From Phycisphaerales bacterium (GTDB lineage Bacteria; Planctomycetota; Phycisphaerae; Phycisphaerales; UBA1924): a stretch of 64,000 nt of DNA. The stretch's first letter is position 1; every line of letters begins with the position of its first letter. The DNA lies in NCBI GenBank assembly GCA_028289195.1, contig JANQQR010000027.1, positions 62,001-126,000 of the forward strand. The letters run 5' to 3'. The notes beneath the pieces were generated by a model. That model saw nothing but the letters and a program-made list of their open reading frames with translations. It was not told the DNA's origin and made no database searches. Positions 35,451-44,090 of the stretch are shown here, piece after piece. A program made the position numbers and the translations under genes.

Positions 35451-38400
35451 GGGCAGACCGTCAGCCAGAGATTGAGCACCGACGTGATGTCGGCGAACTC
35501 GACGACCCCGTTGAGGTCGGCGTCGCCTGCGCCGCCTTCGCCGGGCGTGTACACCGCGCCCCAGTTCTCCAGGACCGAGGTCAGATCGCCGAAGTCGATC
35601 ATGAAGTCGCCGTTGGCGTCGCCCACGCACGGGGCGGGGGTCAGGCAGAAGCGATCGGTGATCGTGACGTCATCGAGCCCACCCTCGACGACGGTGTTGA
35701 ACGGGGCATCCTCCACTCTCACCCGCATCCGCATCTGATCTGTGACGGGTAGTAACTGCTGCACGTCGATCACACGCTCGCGCCACCCGCCCTGTGCTCC
35801 GTCGAGGCTCGACGAGCCGATCTCGAACGCCAGCGTGTAGTTTGATCCACCGTCGTTCGAGAGTTCCACGCGCATCGTGTCAACGAGCGAGGTGTCGGTC
35901 GTCAGGAACCAGAGCCACATGGAGATCCGCGGCGACACGGCGCCCGAGAGATCCCAGACCGGCGAAACGACGGTCGTGATCCCCGCGTTGCTGCCGCTTC
36001 CATCCACGTCGCTCGTTGTGGAGCCGGCTCCGGGTGTGTGCTGGCCGGTGATCCAGGCCATCGTCCCCGTCGGTGTGTGGTCGTCTTCGGGCTGCACCGT
36101 TGCGCCAACCGGATCGACCCGCTCCCAGATACCGGCGATGGCGTTGTCGCCGACATCACCCACCGTCCAGCCCTGCGGGGATTCGAAGTCGTACTGGAAG
36201 AGAGGCGTCTCTTCGCCGGCGCTGGTGCTGAACACACCCAGCGGTGCATCGACCGGGTCGGTCAGCACGCCGGAGACCGCACCTTCGGCGCTGACGTAGT
36301 ACTCAACAGTTTCACCGCACGCGAGCGGTGCCAGCACACCTCTGTACTCACCGCCCCCGAGATCCTGCATCGGGAGGCTCTGGAATCCGGGTTCTCCGGC
36401 GATCCGGGACCACAGCGTGACCGAGCCCGGGAGCAGTGCGTCACTGCCGGTGTCGATCCACGCCTTGACCTCTGTCGCCATTCCCGGCTCAATCAGCTCG
36501 GGGAGCGATTCGCCCCCGATGCTCAGCGGGTCGAGGCTTTGGGTGACGTCGCCCGAAGCGACGATCGCGAAGCCCTGGGTTTCAACGTTGATCGCGTGGG
36601 CCTTCACACGGATGATGTAGTCACCAACATCCGGAACCTGGATCATCACCTGTTCGACGTTGTTGATTCGGTCCGGGACGCCTCCCGGGGTCGTGTCTCC
36701 CGCGATGATGTTGTTGCCTCGGTAGATCTCGCCGCCTGGGCCGATGACCTCGAGATCCAGATCGTTGACCAGGACCTCGAGCGTGCCCACCATCGCCGGC
36801 GGATCGGTCCAGACCAGGGTGATGCGGAGGTCTTCGCCGGGCGAGGCGTTGGAGACCGACATCGCGAAGGTCTCGTCGGTGCTCAGCCCGGTGGCGTTCC
36901 ATTGGTCGTGGATGACGCTCTTGCGGCTGTCACCGGGGAAGAACAGGGCGCGGTCGGTGAGCAGGCGCCCCCAGCCTTCTTCGAAGCTCGGATAGCCCGC
37001 GACGCCGGTCATGTCGACGCCGGCGTTGAGCAGGGTGGCCTTGAGCAGCGCCCCTGTCGGCGGGAACGCGTCCATGGGTGCTGCGACGCCAGACGGATAG
37101 AACCCGTCGACGTAGTACTGACGCACGAGCGTCGCGGCGCCGGAGATCGCCGGGCATGCCATCGACGTGCCCGTGAATCCGATCACGCCGCAGCCGTTCT
37201 GGAAGTCGTTCGCGTTCGCGGAGACAACGCCACAGCCCGGCGCGAAGAGTTCGGGCTTCATTCTCCCGTCGTTCGTCGGACCCTCGCCGCCGGAGCAGAT
37301 CTCGTTCTCGTCGATCCCATCGTTTGGGAACCCGCTGGCGCCGACGGCCACGAGATTCTTCGAGTTCTCGGGGGTACGCAGCAGCGACTGATTCGTCGAA
37401 GCGAACGCGACAAAGCTCTCTTCGTTCTGGTAGCAGAACGCGTCGATGCCGCGGCACATCGACGTGTACCAGAACACCGAATCGTCACCCCAGCTGTTGG
37501 TGTGGATCCGCGCGCCCAGGTCGTGGTGGAGCTGGAGCGCATCGAACACCGAGGTCTCGTCGAAGCTCGGATACGGCCCATAGGCGATCCGGGCGTCGTA
37601 GGCGATGCCCCGAGTGTCGTTGACGAACATGTCGGCGCGATACCCGGCGATCGTTCCGGACACATGCGTCGGATGCTGACGCGATCCCGGAGTGCCCTGA
37701 TACGAGAAGATCTTGCGGTGCGTCGGACCGATCGGCTCGGTGTCCGAGAATGCGCAGTGATCGGTCCGCAGCCCGGGCAGCGAGCTGTCGAGCACCCCGA
37801 CGATCTGGTTGCCACCCGTCAGACCGGCATCGTGCAGGGGCGTGATCCCCGGCAGCCCGCTCTGGACGACCCAGTTGCTCTCGAGGTTGCTGCGATCCGA
37901 GAGCTCGGGACGCGGCTCGATGTGCTGCACCTCGGGGAGCTCTGCGATGCGCATGAAGAGGCGGCGCGGGACAGTTGCGCTCACCTCCGTGCTGCGAGCG
38001 ACCTCTGTTTCGTAGTGGATCGTGCCCAACCCGTTCAGCGCGGCTCGCACCGACTCGGCCGATGCGCCGGGGAACAGGGTGATGATGATCGGTGAACGGC
38101 CGGTCCGCTCCTGAGCCCGGCGCTCCTGGGTCCGGAATTCTCGTCCGTCGAGCGAGGGGTCGAGCTTCCATTCGGGACGGAAGTCGCTCGCCCACTCGAC
38201 AGACGCCAGTCCGCGGCACGCGTCGATAGACGCGTTGGCGAGCGACACTACGAAGTGATCGCCGCCGGCGAACCCGACAACCTCGACCCCCGCCTCTTGG
38301 AGGTCCGCTTTCGTTTGCCGGTTCATGGGGGCGTCGAGGCGGATGAGCGCGCGCGTCGCGCGCGAGACCTCGCAGCCTCGATTCGACAGCGCGCGCAGCG

Positions 38401-38551
38401 ACATCAGGCCGGTGTCCGGCCTTGCCCTGGTATCCACGACACCGGTCCGGAGCTGGACGGTGCTCTCACCGCCTCCGCCGGCAAGCGCCATCGAGGCCCC
38501 GAGCAGCACAGCTGCTGCGCACGTCGCGACTTGTCCCGATCTCCCGCTCAT
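35447..38551 (-). CDS. Secreted subtilisin-family (S8) serine peptidase with dockerin-like tail
   Basis: The 1034-residue product has a signal peptide (MSGRSGQVATCAAAVLLGASMALA), a propeptide-like region to about 230, and an S8 domain with the triad VGVLDSSLPG (Asp255), HPTHVSGTIAG (His296) and FTGTSMACPAISGAA (Ser near 464). A proprotein-convertase-P-like and beta-sandwich part follows. The C-terminus is a paired dockerin-like calcium repeat: GDANGDFMIDFGDLTSVLENWG and GDADLNGVVEFADITSVLNLW. Such tails are frequent in planctomycete exoproteins and may be surface-attachment signals. The start was chosen at the signal peptide. A general scavenging role is likely. Confidence 0.93.
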   Translation of the reverse strand: MSGRSGQVATCAAAVLLGASMALAGGGGESTVQLRTGVVDTRARPDTGLMSLRALSNRGCEVSRATRALIRLDAPMNRQTKADLQEAGVEVVGFAGGDHFVVSLANASIDACRGLASVEWASDFRPEWKLDPSLDGREFRTQERRAQERTGRSPIIITLFPGASAESVRAALNGLGTIHYETEVARSTEVSATVPRRLFMRIAELPEVQHIEPRPELSDRSNLESNWVVQSGLPGITPLHDAGLTGGNQIVGVLDSSLPGLRTDHCAFSDTEPIGPTHRKIFSYQGTPGSRQHPTHVSGTIAGYRADMFVNDTRGIAYDARIAYGPYPSFDETSVFDALQLHHDLGARIHTNSWGDDSVFWYTSMCRGIDAFCYQNEESFVAFASTNQSLLRTPENSKNLVAVGASGFPNDGIDENEICSGGEGPTNDGRMKPELFAPGCGVVSANANDFQNGCGVIGFTGTSMACPAISGAATLVRQYYVDGFYPSGVAAPMDAFPPTGALLKATLLNAGVDMTGVAGYPSFEEGWGRLLTDRALFFPGDSRKSVIHDQWNATGLSTDETFAMSVSNASPGEDLRITLVWTDPPAMVGTLEVLVNDLDLEVIGPGGEIYRGNNIIAGDTTPGGVPDRINNVEQVMIQVPDVGDYIIRVKAHAINVETQGFAIVASGDVTQSLDPLSIGGESLPELIEPGMATEVKAWIDTGSDALLPGSVTLWSRIAGEPGFQSLPMQDLGGGEYRGVLAPLACGETVEYYVSAEGAVSGVLTDPVDAPLGVFSTSAGEETPLFQYDFESPQGWTVGDVGDNAIAGIWERVDPVGATVQPEDDHTPTGTMAWITGQHTPGAGSTTSDVDGSGSNAGITTVVSPVWDLSGAVSPRISMWLWFLTTDTSLVDTMRVELSNDGGSNYTLAFEIGSSSLDGAQGGWRERVIDVQQLLPVTDQMRMRVRVEDAPFNTVVEGGLDDVTITDRFCLTPAPCVGDANGDFMIDFGDLTSVLENWGAVYTPGEGGAGDADLNGVVEFADITSVLNLWLTVCP

Positions 38552-38800
38552 CGAATCCTGCAATGCCGACCTCTCTCGGACTGAGCGGACGCCCCGGCGC
38601 GGGCCCCAAGGCCCGGGCGCACGGCGACCCGCGAGCCGATCGACTGTAAGCACCATGGTGGCCTGCGGTTCGGGCCAGTGCGACCATTTCCGGCCAGAAT
38701 CGACCACAAGAATCGGTCGCTGGCCACTGCAGTCGCTCATGGCTCCCCGAAACGCCGCTCCCGTGTCCGAGAACAGAGTTCGGAATCTGCTAGGGAGGGG

Positions 38801-39484
38801 TCAGCCCGTCGGCGGGATCGGCTTGCCCCAGTTGGCGAGCACGGCAGTGATGTCGGCGAAGGACAGCTTGCCGTCCTGGTTCACATCCAGGGCGTTGCTG
38901 AACCGGCTGTCGCCGTTGGTGGCGCCCATGGCCTTCTGGATGGCATCGATGTGCTCCTGGCCGAAGACCTCGGGGAGGCGTTCTAGAGGCTCTTCCCAAG
39001 CCCGCTCGGGCGTTTGCAAACCCCAGTGGCGGAGGACATGGGTCTTGTCCTTGAAGTCGACGACCCCGTCATCATTGGCGTCGGCGCGGGCGTTGTAGCC
39101 GGCTTCACCCCGCTTGCTCTGCCACGCCGCGTCGATCGCGTCGAGGTCATCCTGGTCGTAGATCTTGGCGTCGGTCGGCGCCGGTGCAGCGGCCTCATCG
39201 CTCGCCCGACCTGGTTCGCCGGAAGGCTCCGGCCGGGGTGCGCTGCCAGCGGGCTGCGCAGGCTCTGCGCCCGGGCGCAGTTGCTGCAGTTCGGATCGCT
39301 TGAGCACGACGAACTCGGCGAATCCCGTCGATGCCGGGCCGGCTCCTGCGCTGCGCCCGGCCGGGGTCACGCCCTCGGGCGAGCGGGCGAGCGAGCGGAT
39401 CTCACGGGTCCGAGCGGAGAGGTCGCGGACGCGGGAGAGCAAAGAGGCGAGATCCGGGGATGATCCGACGGGGTTGCTGCTCAT
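38801..39484 (-). CDS. EF-hand/dockerin-repeat protein without signal peptide
   Basis: The 227-residue product starts at ATG 39484 with a hydrophilic N-terminus containing a short coiled coil (DLASLLSRVRDLSARTREIRS) and no signal peptide. A Pro/Ala-rich linker follows. The C-terminal half has two EF-hand-like repeats: ARADANDDGVVDFKDKTHVLRHWG and NALDVNQDGKLSFADITAVLANWG, each preceded by a DAI-rich helix. These resemble the secreted dockerin-like tails of other genes here but sit in a protein that looks cytoplasmic. Function unknown; calcium binding is inferred from the DxNxDG loops. Confidence 0.72.
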   Translation of the reverse strand: MSSNPVGSSPDLASLLSRVRDLSARTREIRSLARSPEGVTPAGRSAGAGPASTGFAEFVVLKRSELQQLRPGAEPAQPAGSAPRPEPSGEPGRASDEAAAPAPTDAKIYDQDDLDAIDAAWQSKRGEAGYNARADANDDGVVDFKDKTHVLRHWGLQTPERAWEEPLERLPEVFGQEHIDAIQKAMGATNGDSRFSNALDVNQDGKLSFADITAVLANWGKPIPPTG

Positions 39485-39565
39485 GCGCTGCTCCTGGCAC
39501 GGGGGATCGGTCCGAGGCGTCTGCGAGCCTCTCGCATGACCGGATCGCAAGCCGCGTGCCATCGA

Positions 39566-40096
39566 TCAGCGGTGCGGCCTTGAACGCTCGAAGGGCTTGA
39601 GTTCTTCCGGCACCCGCTTGAGCCCCCGCCGTTGCGCTTTGGCGACGGCGTAGGCCAGCGAGTCGGCCATTCGCTGGCGCACTCGGTCGGTGACCGTCAG
39701 GCCGCGCCGCTCCATCTCGCGAAGGCTCCAGGCCCAGGCGTGGTACTCCTCGAGGCACCGGGGCGAATACCGGTTGAACCCGATCGCGTGGTGCCCGATC
39801 TCGTGCAGGAAGACAGCCGCTGACATCGGGCCCTTGGGTCGCGGCGCTTCGATGAGGCGGGCGATCGAGCCGTCCGAGTACTTCACCTGCCACGCGACTC
39901 CCGACATGCTCGAACGCCACTTGCGCACGCGCACACCGTGCTCCTTCAGCACGTCTCTCGTCATCGTCTCGTATCGCTGGGCGGCGCTGGGCCTGCCCGA
40001 GGCGGTGCGCGTGTGCACTCGCGCCGGACGGACGGCCACCTGGGCCCGGGGCTCATCCGCCGGGTGGCGCTTGATCAGATCCCAGAGCGTGCGCAC
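39566..40096 (-). CDS. Small metallopeptidase-like protein (HExxH)
   Basis: The 176-residue product has AAVFLHEIGHHAIGF (HExxH at 98-102) followed about 15 residues later by RCLEEYHAWAWSL, whose Glu could be the third zinc ligand, as in ImmA/IrrE-like and related minigluzincins. The N-terminus is basic and there is no signal. The start is GTG 40096, inside the end of fmt (22-base overlap), so it is probably translated with fmt. The biological substrate is unknown. Confidence 0.72.
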   Translation of the reverse strand: MRTLWDLIKRHPADEPRAQVAVRPARVHTRTASGRPSAAQRYETMTRDVLKEHGVRVRKWRSSMSGVAWQVKYSDGSIARLIEAPRPKGPMSAAVFLHEIGHHAIGFNRYSPRCLEEYHAWAWSLREMERRGLTVTDRVRQRMADSLAYAVAKAQRRGLKRVPEELKPFERSRPHR

Positions 40097-41028
40097 GCGC
40101 GTTCTCCCTGAATCACCATCGAGCCCTTCAGGCGGCGTCCTCTGGCGAACTCATCCCAAGTCATTCCGGACCTGCCGTCCGGCTGGACCTCCGCGATCCG
40201 CACCAGAGTACCCCCCGCGCACCGCACGACCCCCTGCCCGGCATCAGCGAGAGTGCCGGCTTCCCCGGGGTTCGCTCCTTGCTCCGGAAGCGCACGGAGG
40301 AGTTTCACACGCTTCCCGTCGAGCAGAGCCCCGATCCCCGGCCACGGCGAGAGGGCGTTGATGCGCCGTCTGCACTCCTCCGAACTCTGCGTGAAATCGA
40401 TCCAGGCGTCCTCCCGGGAGAGCTTCGGAGCCAGCGTGACCAGCGACTCGTCCTGCTCTGTGCCTGCGATCCTGCCACCTTCCGCCGCGCTGAGCGTTTC
40501 GAGCAGCAGGTCCGGTCCGTCCGAGGCGAGAAGGTCGTGCAGATCGCCCGCGGTCTGGTGCGCCTCGATCGGTCGCTCGCTCATCGCGTAGACGGTGCCG
40601 GCGTCCATTCTCTGCGCGAGCGCGATGACCGAGTTCCCGGTGACGGAGTCGCCGGCGAGGATCGCGTGGTTGATCGGCGCCGCTCCGCGCCAGCGGGGCA
40701 GGCGCGAACCATGGAGGTTCATGGCGAGGCGCGACTCGAGAAGCTCGGGCCCGATCTTCTGACCGAACGCGATGACCACGAAGGCGTCGGCGGGCAGATC
40801 GAGGATCTGGCGGGACGCCTCCTGCTCGTTTACGTTCGCAGGCTTCAGCACCGGGGCCGAATCGAGAGCTTCTCCGCACCATGCAGCAATGGGGGTTGGC
40901 GTCAGCTTCTTGCCCCGGCCGGAGGGGCGGTCCGGCTGCGTGACCACAGCCAGGATGTTGTGCCGGCGCGCGATGGCCGCGAGGCTCGGGAGCCCGAACG
41001 CGCCCGATCCGAAGAAAACGATGTTCAC
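40075..41028 (-). CDS. fmt: Methionyl-tRNA formyltransferase
   Basis: Fmt formylates initiator Met-tRNA using 10-formyltetrahydrofolate. The 317-residue product has NIVFFGSGAFGLPSLAAI, TQPDRPSGRGKKLTPTPI, DAFVVIAFGQKIGPELL, the formyl-transfer core MNLHGSRLPRWRGAAPINHAIL with catalytic N and H, and GNSVIALAQRMDAGTV. The C-terminal OB-like domain includes INALSPWPGIGALLDG. The start is GTG 41028, overlapping the def stop as GTGA. def-fmt is the common bacterial order: Fmt adds the formyl group that Def removes. Confidence 0.97.
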   Translation of the reverse strand: MNIVFFGSGAFGLPSLAAIARRHNILAVVTQPDRPSGRGKKLTPTPIAAWCGEALDSAPVLKPANVNEQEASRQILDLPADAFVVIAFGQKIGPELLESRLAMNLHGSRLPRWRGAAPINHAILAGDSVTGNSVIALAQRMDAGTVYAMSERPIEAHQTAGDLHDLLASDGPDLLLETLSAAEGGRIAGTEQDESLVTLAPKLSREDAWIDFTQSSEECRRRINALSPWPGIGALLDGKRVKLLRALPEQGANPGEAGTLADAGQGVVRCAGGTLVRIAEVQPDGRSGMTWDEFARGRRLKGSMVIQGERACARSGI

Positions 41029-41594
41029 GACGCCTGCGCCTCGAGCTGTTTCACGAGCGACTTGTTCTTCCGCCTGTCGGCAGGGGTCATCTTGTCGATG
41101 ATCAGCACCCCGTCGAGGTGGTCGAACTCGTGCTGCCACACCCGGGCGAGCAGGCCGGCGCCTTCGCGCGTGAACCGCTGGCCGTCCAGACCGGTTGCCT
41201 CGATGGTGACGCCGGAGGGTCGCCGGACCTCGCCCTCGATGTCGGGGAGGCTGAGGCACCCCTCGCTCATCGGCACGAGGTCGCGCGAGTAGCCCGAGAG
41301 CAGCGGGTTGATGTAGACCTCGGGACCGAGCGTCGCGCTGGGCGGGTCGGCGCGGGCGTCGCGTCCGGGATCGGCGCCCTCGTCGTCGGTGGCGACCTCG
41401 ACGACGAACATGCGCCACGGCAGGCCCACCTGGGGAGCGGCCAGCCCGATCCCCGGGGCGGCACGCATCAACTCGATCATCCGCTCCGCCACGGCGCGGA
41501 CGCCTTCGTCCACCTGCTCCACAGGCTCCGCCCGGCGCCGAAGGACCGGGTCCGGGAAGTGCCGGATGTACAGAGAATTCGCCTCAACGCTCAC
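41025..41594 (-). CDS. def: Peptide deformylase
   Basis: Def removes the formyl group from nascent proteins at the ribosome. All three family motifs are present in the 189-residue product: APGIGLAAPQVGLPW (motif 1), MSEGCLSLPDIEG (motif 2, metal Cys) and VWQHEFDHLDGVLI (motif 3, HExxH). An insert of about 15 residues (TDDEGADPGRDARADP) follows motif 1. The start is GTG 41594, with TAGACT ending six bases upstream and GGGGAG between, so either a leaderless or a very short leader is possible. Confidence 0.97.
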   Translation of the reverse strand: MSVEANSLYIRHFPDPVLRRRAEPVEQVDEGVRAVAERMIELMRAAPGIGLAAPQVGLPWRMFVVEVATDDEGADPGRDARADPPSATLGPEVYINPLLSGYSRDLVPMSEGCLSLPDIEGEVRRPSGVTIEATGLDGQRFTREGAGLLARVWQHEFDHLDGVLIIDKMTPADRRKNKSLVKQLEAQAS

Positions 41595-41761
41595 TCCCCG
41601 AGTCTACGTTCTGAGACCGCTGGAAACCATCGGGGTGCGCCGTGCGGACAGGTACCGCCGGCTCCACGCGCGATCGGGTGCCCGATCCGCGGGTGGGGTA
41701 TGCTGGTGGGTCCGGCTCGCCCCGGCTGCCGGCCCCGAATCCACGCACACAGGAGCTGTTC

Positions 41762-43261
41762 TTGGCGCTCGATCGCTTCAAGAAGAAGAAGTCGCAGGCA
41801 GGTGTCGCCGAAGCACCGGACGAGGGCCCGTCGGAAAGCTCGGCAACCAACCCGGCGAAGGCACAGACGTTCTTCACGCATGCGCAGACCGTCCACGAGA
41901 CCGGCAACTACGGGTACGCGATGACCCTGTGGCTGCAGGGACTGCGATGGGACCCGTCGAACATGATGGCGTTCGAGAAGTTCCTCGAGTCGTCGGCGCG
42001 GTTCGGCGCTGACCCGAAGATCAAGGGGCCGACGTCGGACCAGAAGAAGAACTTCTCGGGTCGCCAGCCGGTCGAAAAGTACCTTGCCGCGCTTCTGAAC
42101 TGGGGGCCGCGCCAGCTCGACTGGTCGCTCGCGATCAAGGCGCTCGAAGCGGCCGCGAAGGTCGAGGCGAACGAGCCCGCCTACGAGATCGGCAAGCGGG
42201 CGCTGGGCACCGCCGCGGAGGATCCCAAGGCCAAGAAAGACGCGTTTGTGACGCTCATGAGGCAGTTCCAGGTGATCGGCGCGTTCGACCTCTCGGTCAC
42301 CGCCGGAGAGATCGCGATCCGCAAGGACCCGAGTGACGGCAAGCTGGCCGCCGAGGTCAAGAACATGTCGGCCCAGGCCACCATGGCACGGGGTGGCTAC
42401 GGCAAGACGGGTGAGCAGGGCGGCTTCCGCGAGAACATCCGCGACTCATCGCAGCAGCAGGCGCTCGAGGAAGAGGACCGCCTGGTCAAGACCGAGGATG
42501 TGCAGGAACGCGTGATCGCGCGGGCCAAGGACGACTACAAGCAGCGGCCGACGGACCTCGCCGCGATCCAAAAGTTCGCGAAGGTGCTGCTCGAGCGGGC
42601 CAAGCCCGAGGACGAGAAGCTCGCGTACAGCGTCCTGAGCAAAGGATACGAGGCGACTTCCAACTTCCGCCTGCGGATCATGGCGGGAGATATCAAGCTG
42701 CGAGTCGGGCGCCGGCAGGTGTCCCAGGTCCGGGCGAAGGTGCGCCAGAGCCCGGATGACGAGGCGCTGCGGGCCAAGCTCGAGGAGGCCGAAAAGAAGC
42801 TCCTGAGCGCTGAGATCGCGGAGTTCACCGAACGGGTCGAGAACATGCCGACCGATCTGAGCATGCGCTACGAGCTCGGCAGGCGCTGTCTCAAGGCGGG
42901 TGATTTCGAGTCGGCGATCGAGCACCTCCAGCAGGCGCAGTCTTCGAAGCAGGTCGCCCAGCAGGCCCGCCTGGGTCTCGCCGAGTCGTTCGTCGCCGTG
43001 GGCTGGCTCGACGAAGCCGAGAGCACCTATCGCCAGGCGATCGATGACCACGAGAGCGACTCGGACGACCTGGGAACTCAGCTCAGGTACGGGCTGATGC
43101 TCGCGCTGCAACGCAAGGCCGAAGACAACCAGGAGTTGTCGAGCGCCGAAGAAGCCTTCAAGCTCGCTTCGGGCATCGCCATCAAGCAGATCGGATACAA
43201 GGACATCCGAGAGCGGCGCAACGCGATCCAGGAGCTCGTCAAGACGCTCAAGAGCGCGTGA
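41762..43261 (+). CDS. TPR-repeat protein of unknown function
   Basis: The 499-residue product starts at TTG 41762, chosen for AGGAG six bases upstream; the first residues are MALDRFKKKKSQ. No signal or membrane helix is seen, so it is probably cytoplasmic. It is rich in Lys, Glu and Ala and consists of tetratricopeptide-like helices, clearest in AKAQTFFTHAQTVHETGNYGYAM, DLSMRYELGRRCLKAGDFESAI and ARLGLAESFVAVGWLDEAESTYRQAI, with a coiled coil in the middle (SPDDEALRAKLEEAEKKLLSA). It is followed after 22 bases by kdsB. A scaffold role is likely; partners are unknown. Confidence 0.83.
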   Translation: MALDRFKKKKSQAGVAEAPDEGPSESSATNPAKAQTFFTHAQTVHETGNYGYAMTLWLQGLRWDPSNMMAFEKFLESSARFGADPKIKGPTSDQKKNFSGRQPVEKYLAALLNWGPRQLDWSLAIKALEAAAKVEANEPAYEIGKRALGTAAEDPKAKKDAFVTLMRQFQVIGAFDLSVTAGEIAIRKDPSDGKLAAEVKNMSAQATMARGGYGKTGEQGGFRENIRDSSQQQALEEEDRLVKTEDVQERVIARAKDDYKQRPTDLAAIQKFAKVLLERAKPEDEKLAYSVLSKGYEATSNFRLRIMAGDIKLRVGRRQVSQVRAKVRQSPDDEALRAKLEEAEKKLLSAEIAEFTERVENMPTDLSMRYELGRRCLKAGDFESAIEHLQQAQSSKQVAQQARLGLAESFVAVGWLDEAESTYRQAIDDHESDSDDLGTQLRYGLMLALQRKAEDNQELSSAEEAFKLASGIAIKQIGYKDIRERRNAIQELVKTLKSA

Positions 43262-43283
43262 GGCCAGCGAAAGGAACCGTGCC

Positions 43284-44039
43284 GTGGCGTCTGGCGCCCG
43301 CGCAATAGTCATCATCCCGGCCCGGCTCGGCTCGACTCGTTTCCCCGGCAAGGTGCTGGCCGACGCGACCGGAAAGCCATTGATCCAGCATGTGTGCGAA
43401 TCGGCTTCGCGGGCGCCCTCTGTGCGGCGGGTGGTCGTCGCCACCGATGATCAGAGGGTGCTCGAGACCGTGACCCGGTTCGGCGGCGAAGCGGTCATGA
43501 CCTCACCCGACCACCCCAACGGCTCGTCGCGCCTCGCTGAAGCGTGCGACGCGCTCGGCCTCGATGATGAAGAGATCGTCGTCAACGTGCAGGGCGACGA
43601 GCCCGAGATCGAAGAGCTTGTCATAGACCGAGCCGTCGAGACACTCGAACAGGCCGGGACTCCGGTCGCTACGTGCGCTGTGCCGCTCACCGATGCATCC
43701 GAAGCGCGGAGCCCGCACGTGGTCAAGGTTGTCGCGCGCGTCGACGGCAGGGCGCTGTATTTCTCGCGGGCGCTCATCCCGCACGATCGGGATGGCGAGG
43801 CAGGCGTGCCGGCCGGCCCATTGCGCCATGTCGGTCTCTACGCGTACCGGCGCTCGTTCCTTCGGGAGTATGCGGAGATGGGCAGCACTCCCCTCGAAGC
43901 CACCGAGAAGCTGGAGCAGCTCCGGATCCTGGAGCACGGCCACGACATAGCGGTCGCTGTCGTCCAAGGCGTGCGCGCCCCGGCGGGCATCGATACCCCG
44001 GAGCAATACGAAGCGTTCGTCCGCCGAGCCGGCGCCTGA
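43284..44039 (+). CDS. kdsB: 3-deoxy-manno-octulosonate cytidylyltransferase (CMP-KDO synthetase)
   Basis: KdsB activates KDO with CTP to CMP-KDO for lipopolysaccharide inner core synthesis. The 251-residue product has IIPARLGSTRFPGKVLADATGKPLIQHV, VVVATDD, NVQGDEPEIE and YFSRALIPHDRD, then LRHVGLYAYRRSFLREY and LEATEKLEQLRILEHGHDIAV, all family features. The start is GTG 43284 after AAGGA. The next gene, pyrG, makes its substrate CTP, a frequent pairing. Presence of this gene argues for an outer membrane with KDO-containing lipid. Confidence 0.97.
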   Translation: MASGARAIVIIPARLGSTRFPGKVLADATGKPLIQHVCESASRAPSVRRVVVATDDQRVLETVTRFGGEAVMTSPDHPNGSSRLAEACDALGLDDEEIVVNVQGDEPEIEELVIDRAVETLEQAGTPVATCAVPLTDASEARSPHVVKVVARVDGRALYFSRALIPHDRDGEAGVPAGPLRHVGLYAYRRSFLREYAEMGSTPLEATEKLEQLRILEHGHDIAVAVVQGVRAPAGIDTPEQYEAFVRRAGA

Positions 44040-44057
44040 CGCTTTCCGCCACGGGCT

Positions 44058-44085
44058 TTGAGTCTTGGGCCGGGCGTGGTACGAT
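44058..44085 (+). promoter_or_regulatory. Candidate promoter of pyrG giving a leaderless message
   Basis: TTGAGT (44058-44063), a 16-base spacer and TACGAT (44080-44085). Initiation six to seven bases downstream falls at the pyrG ATG (44091). No Shine-Dalgarno is seen before that ATG. Confidence 0.5.
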
Positions 44086-44090
44086 CCGCT

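Noticed and set aside
36038..38095. Plus-strand open frame of 685 codons opposite the subtilase gene
   Set aside because: It overlaps the catalytic domain of a well-supported secreted peptidase and shows only shadow composition.
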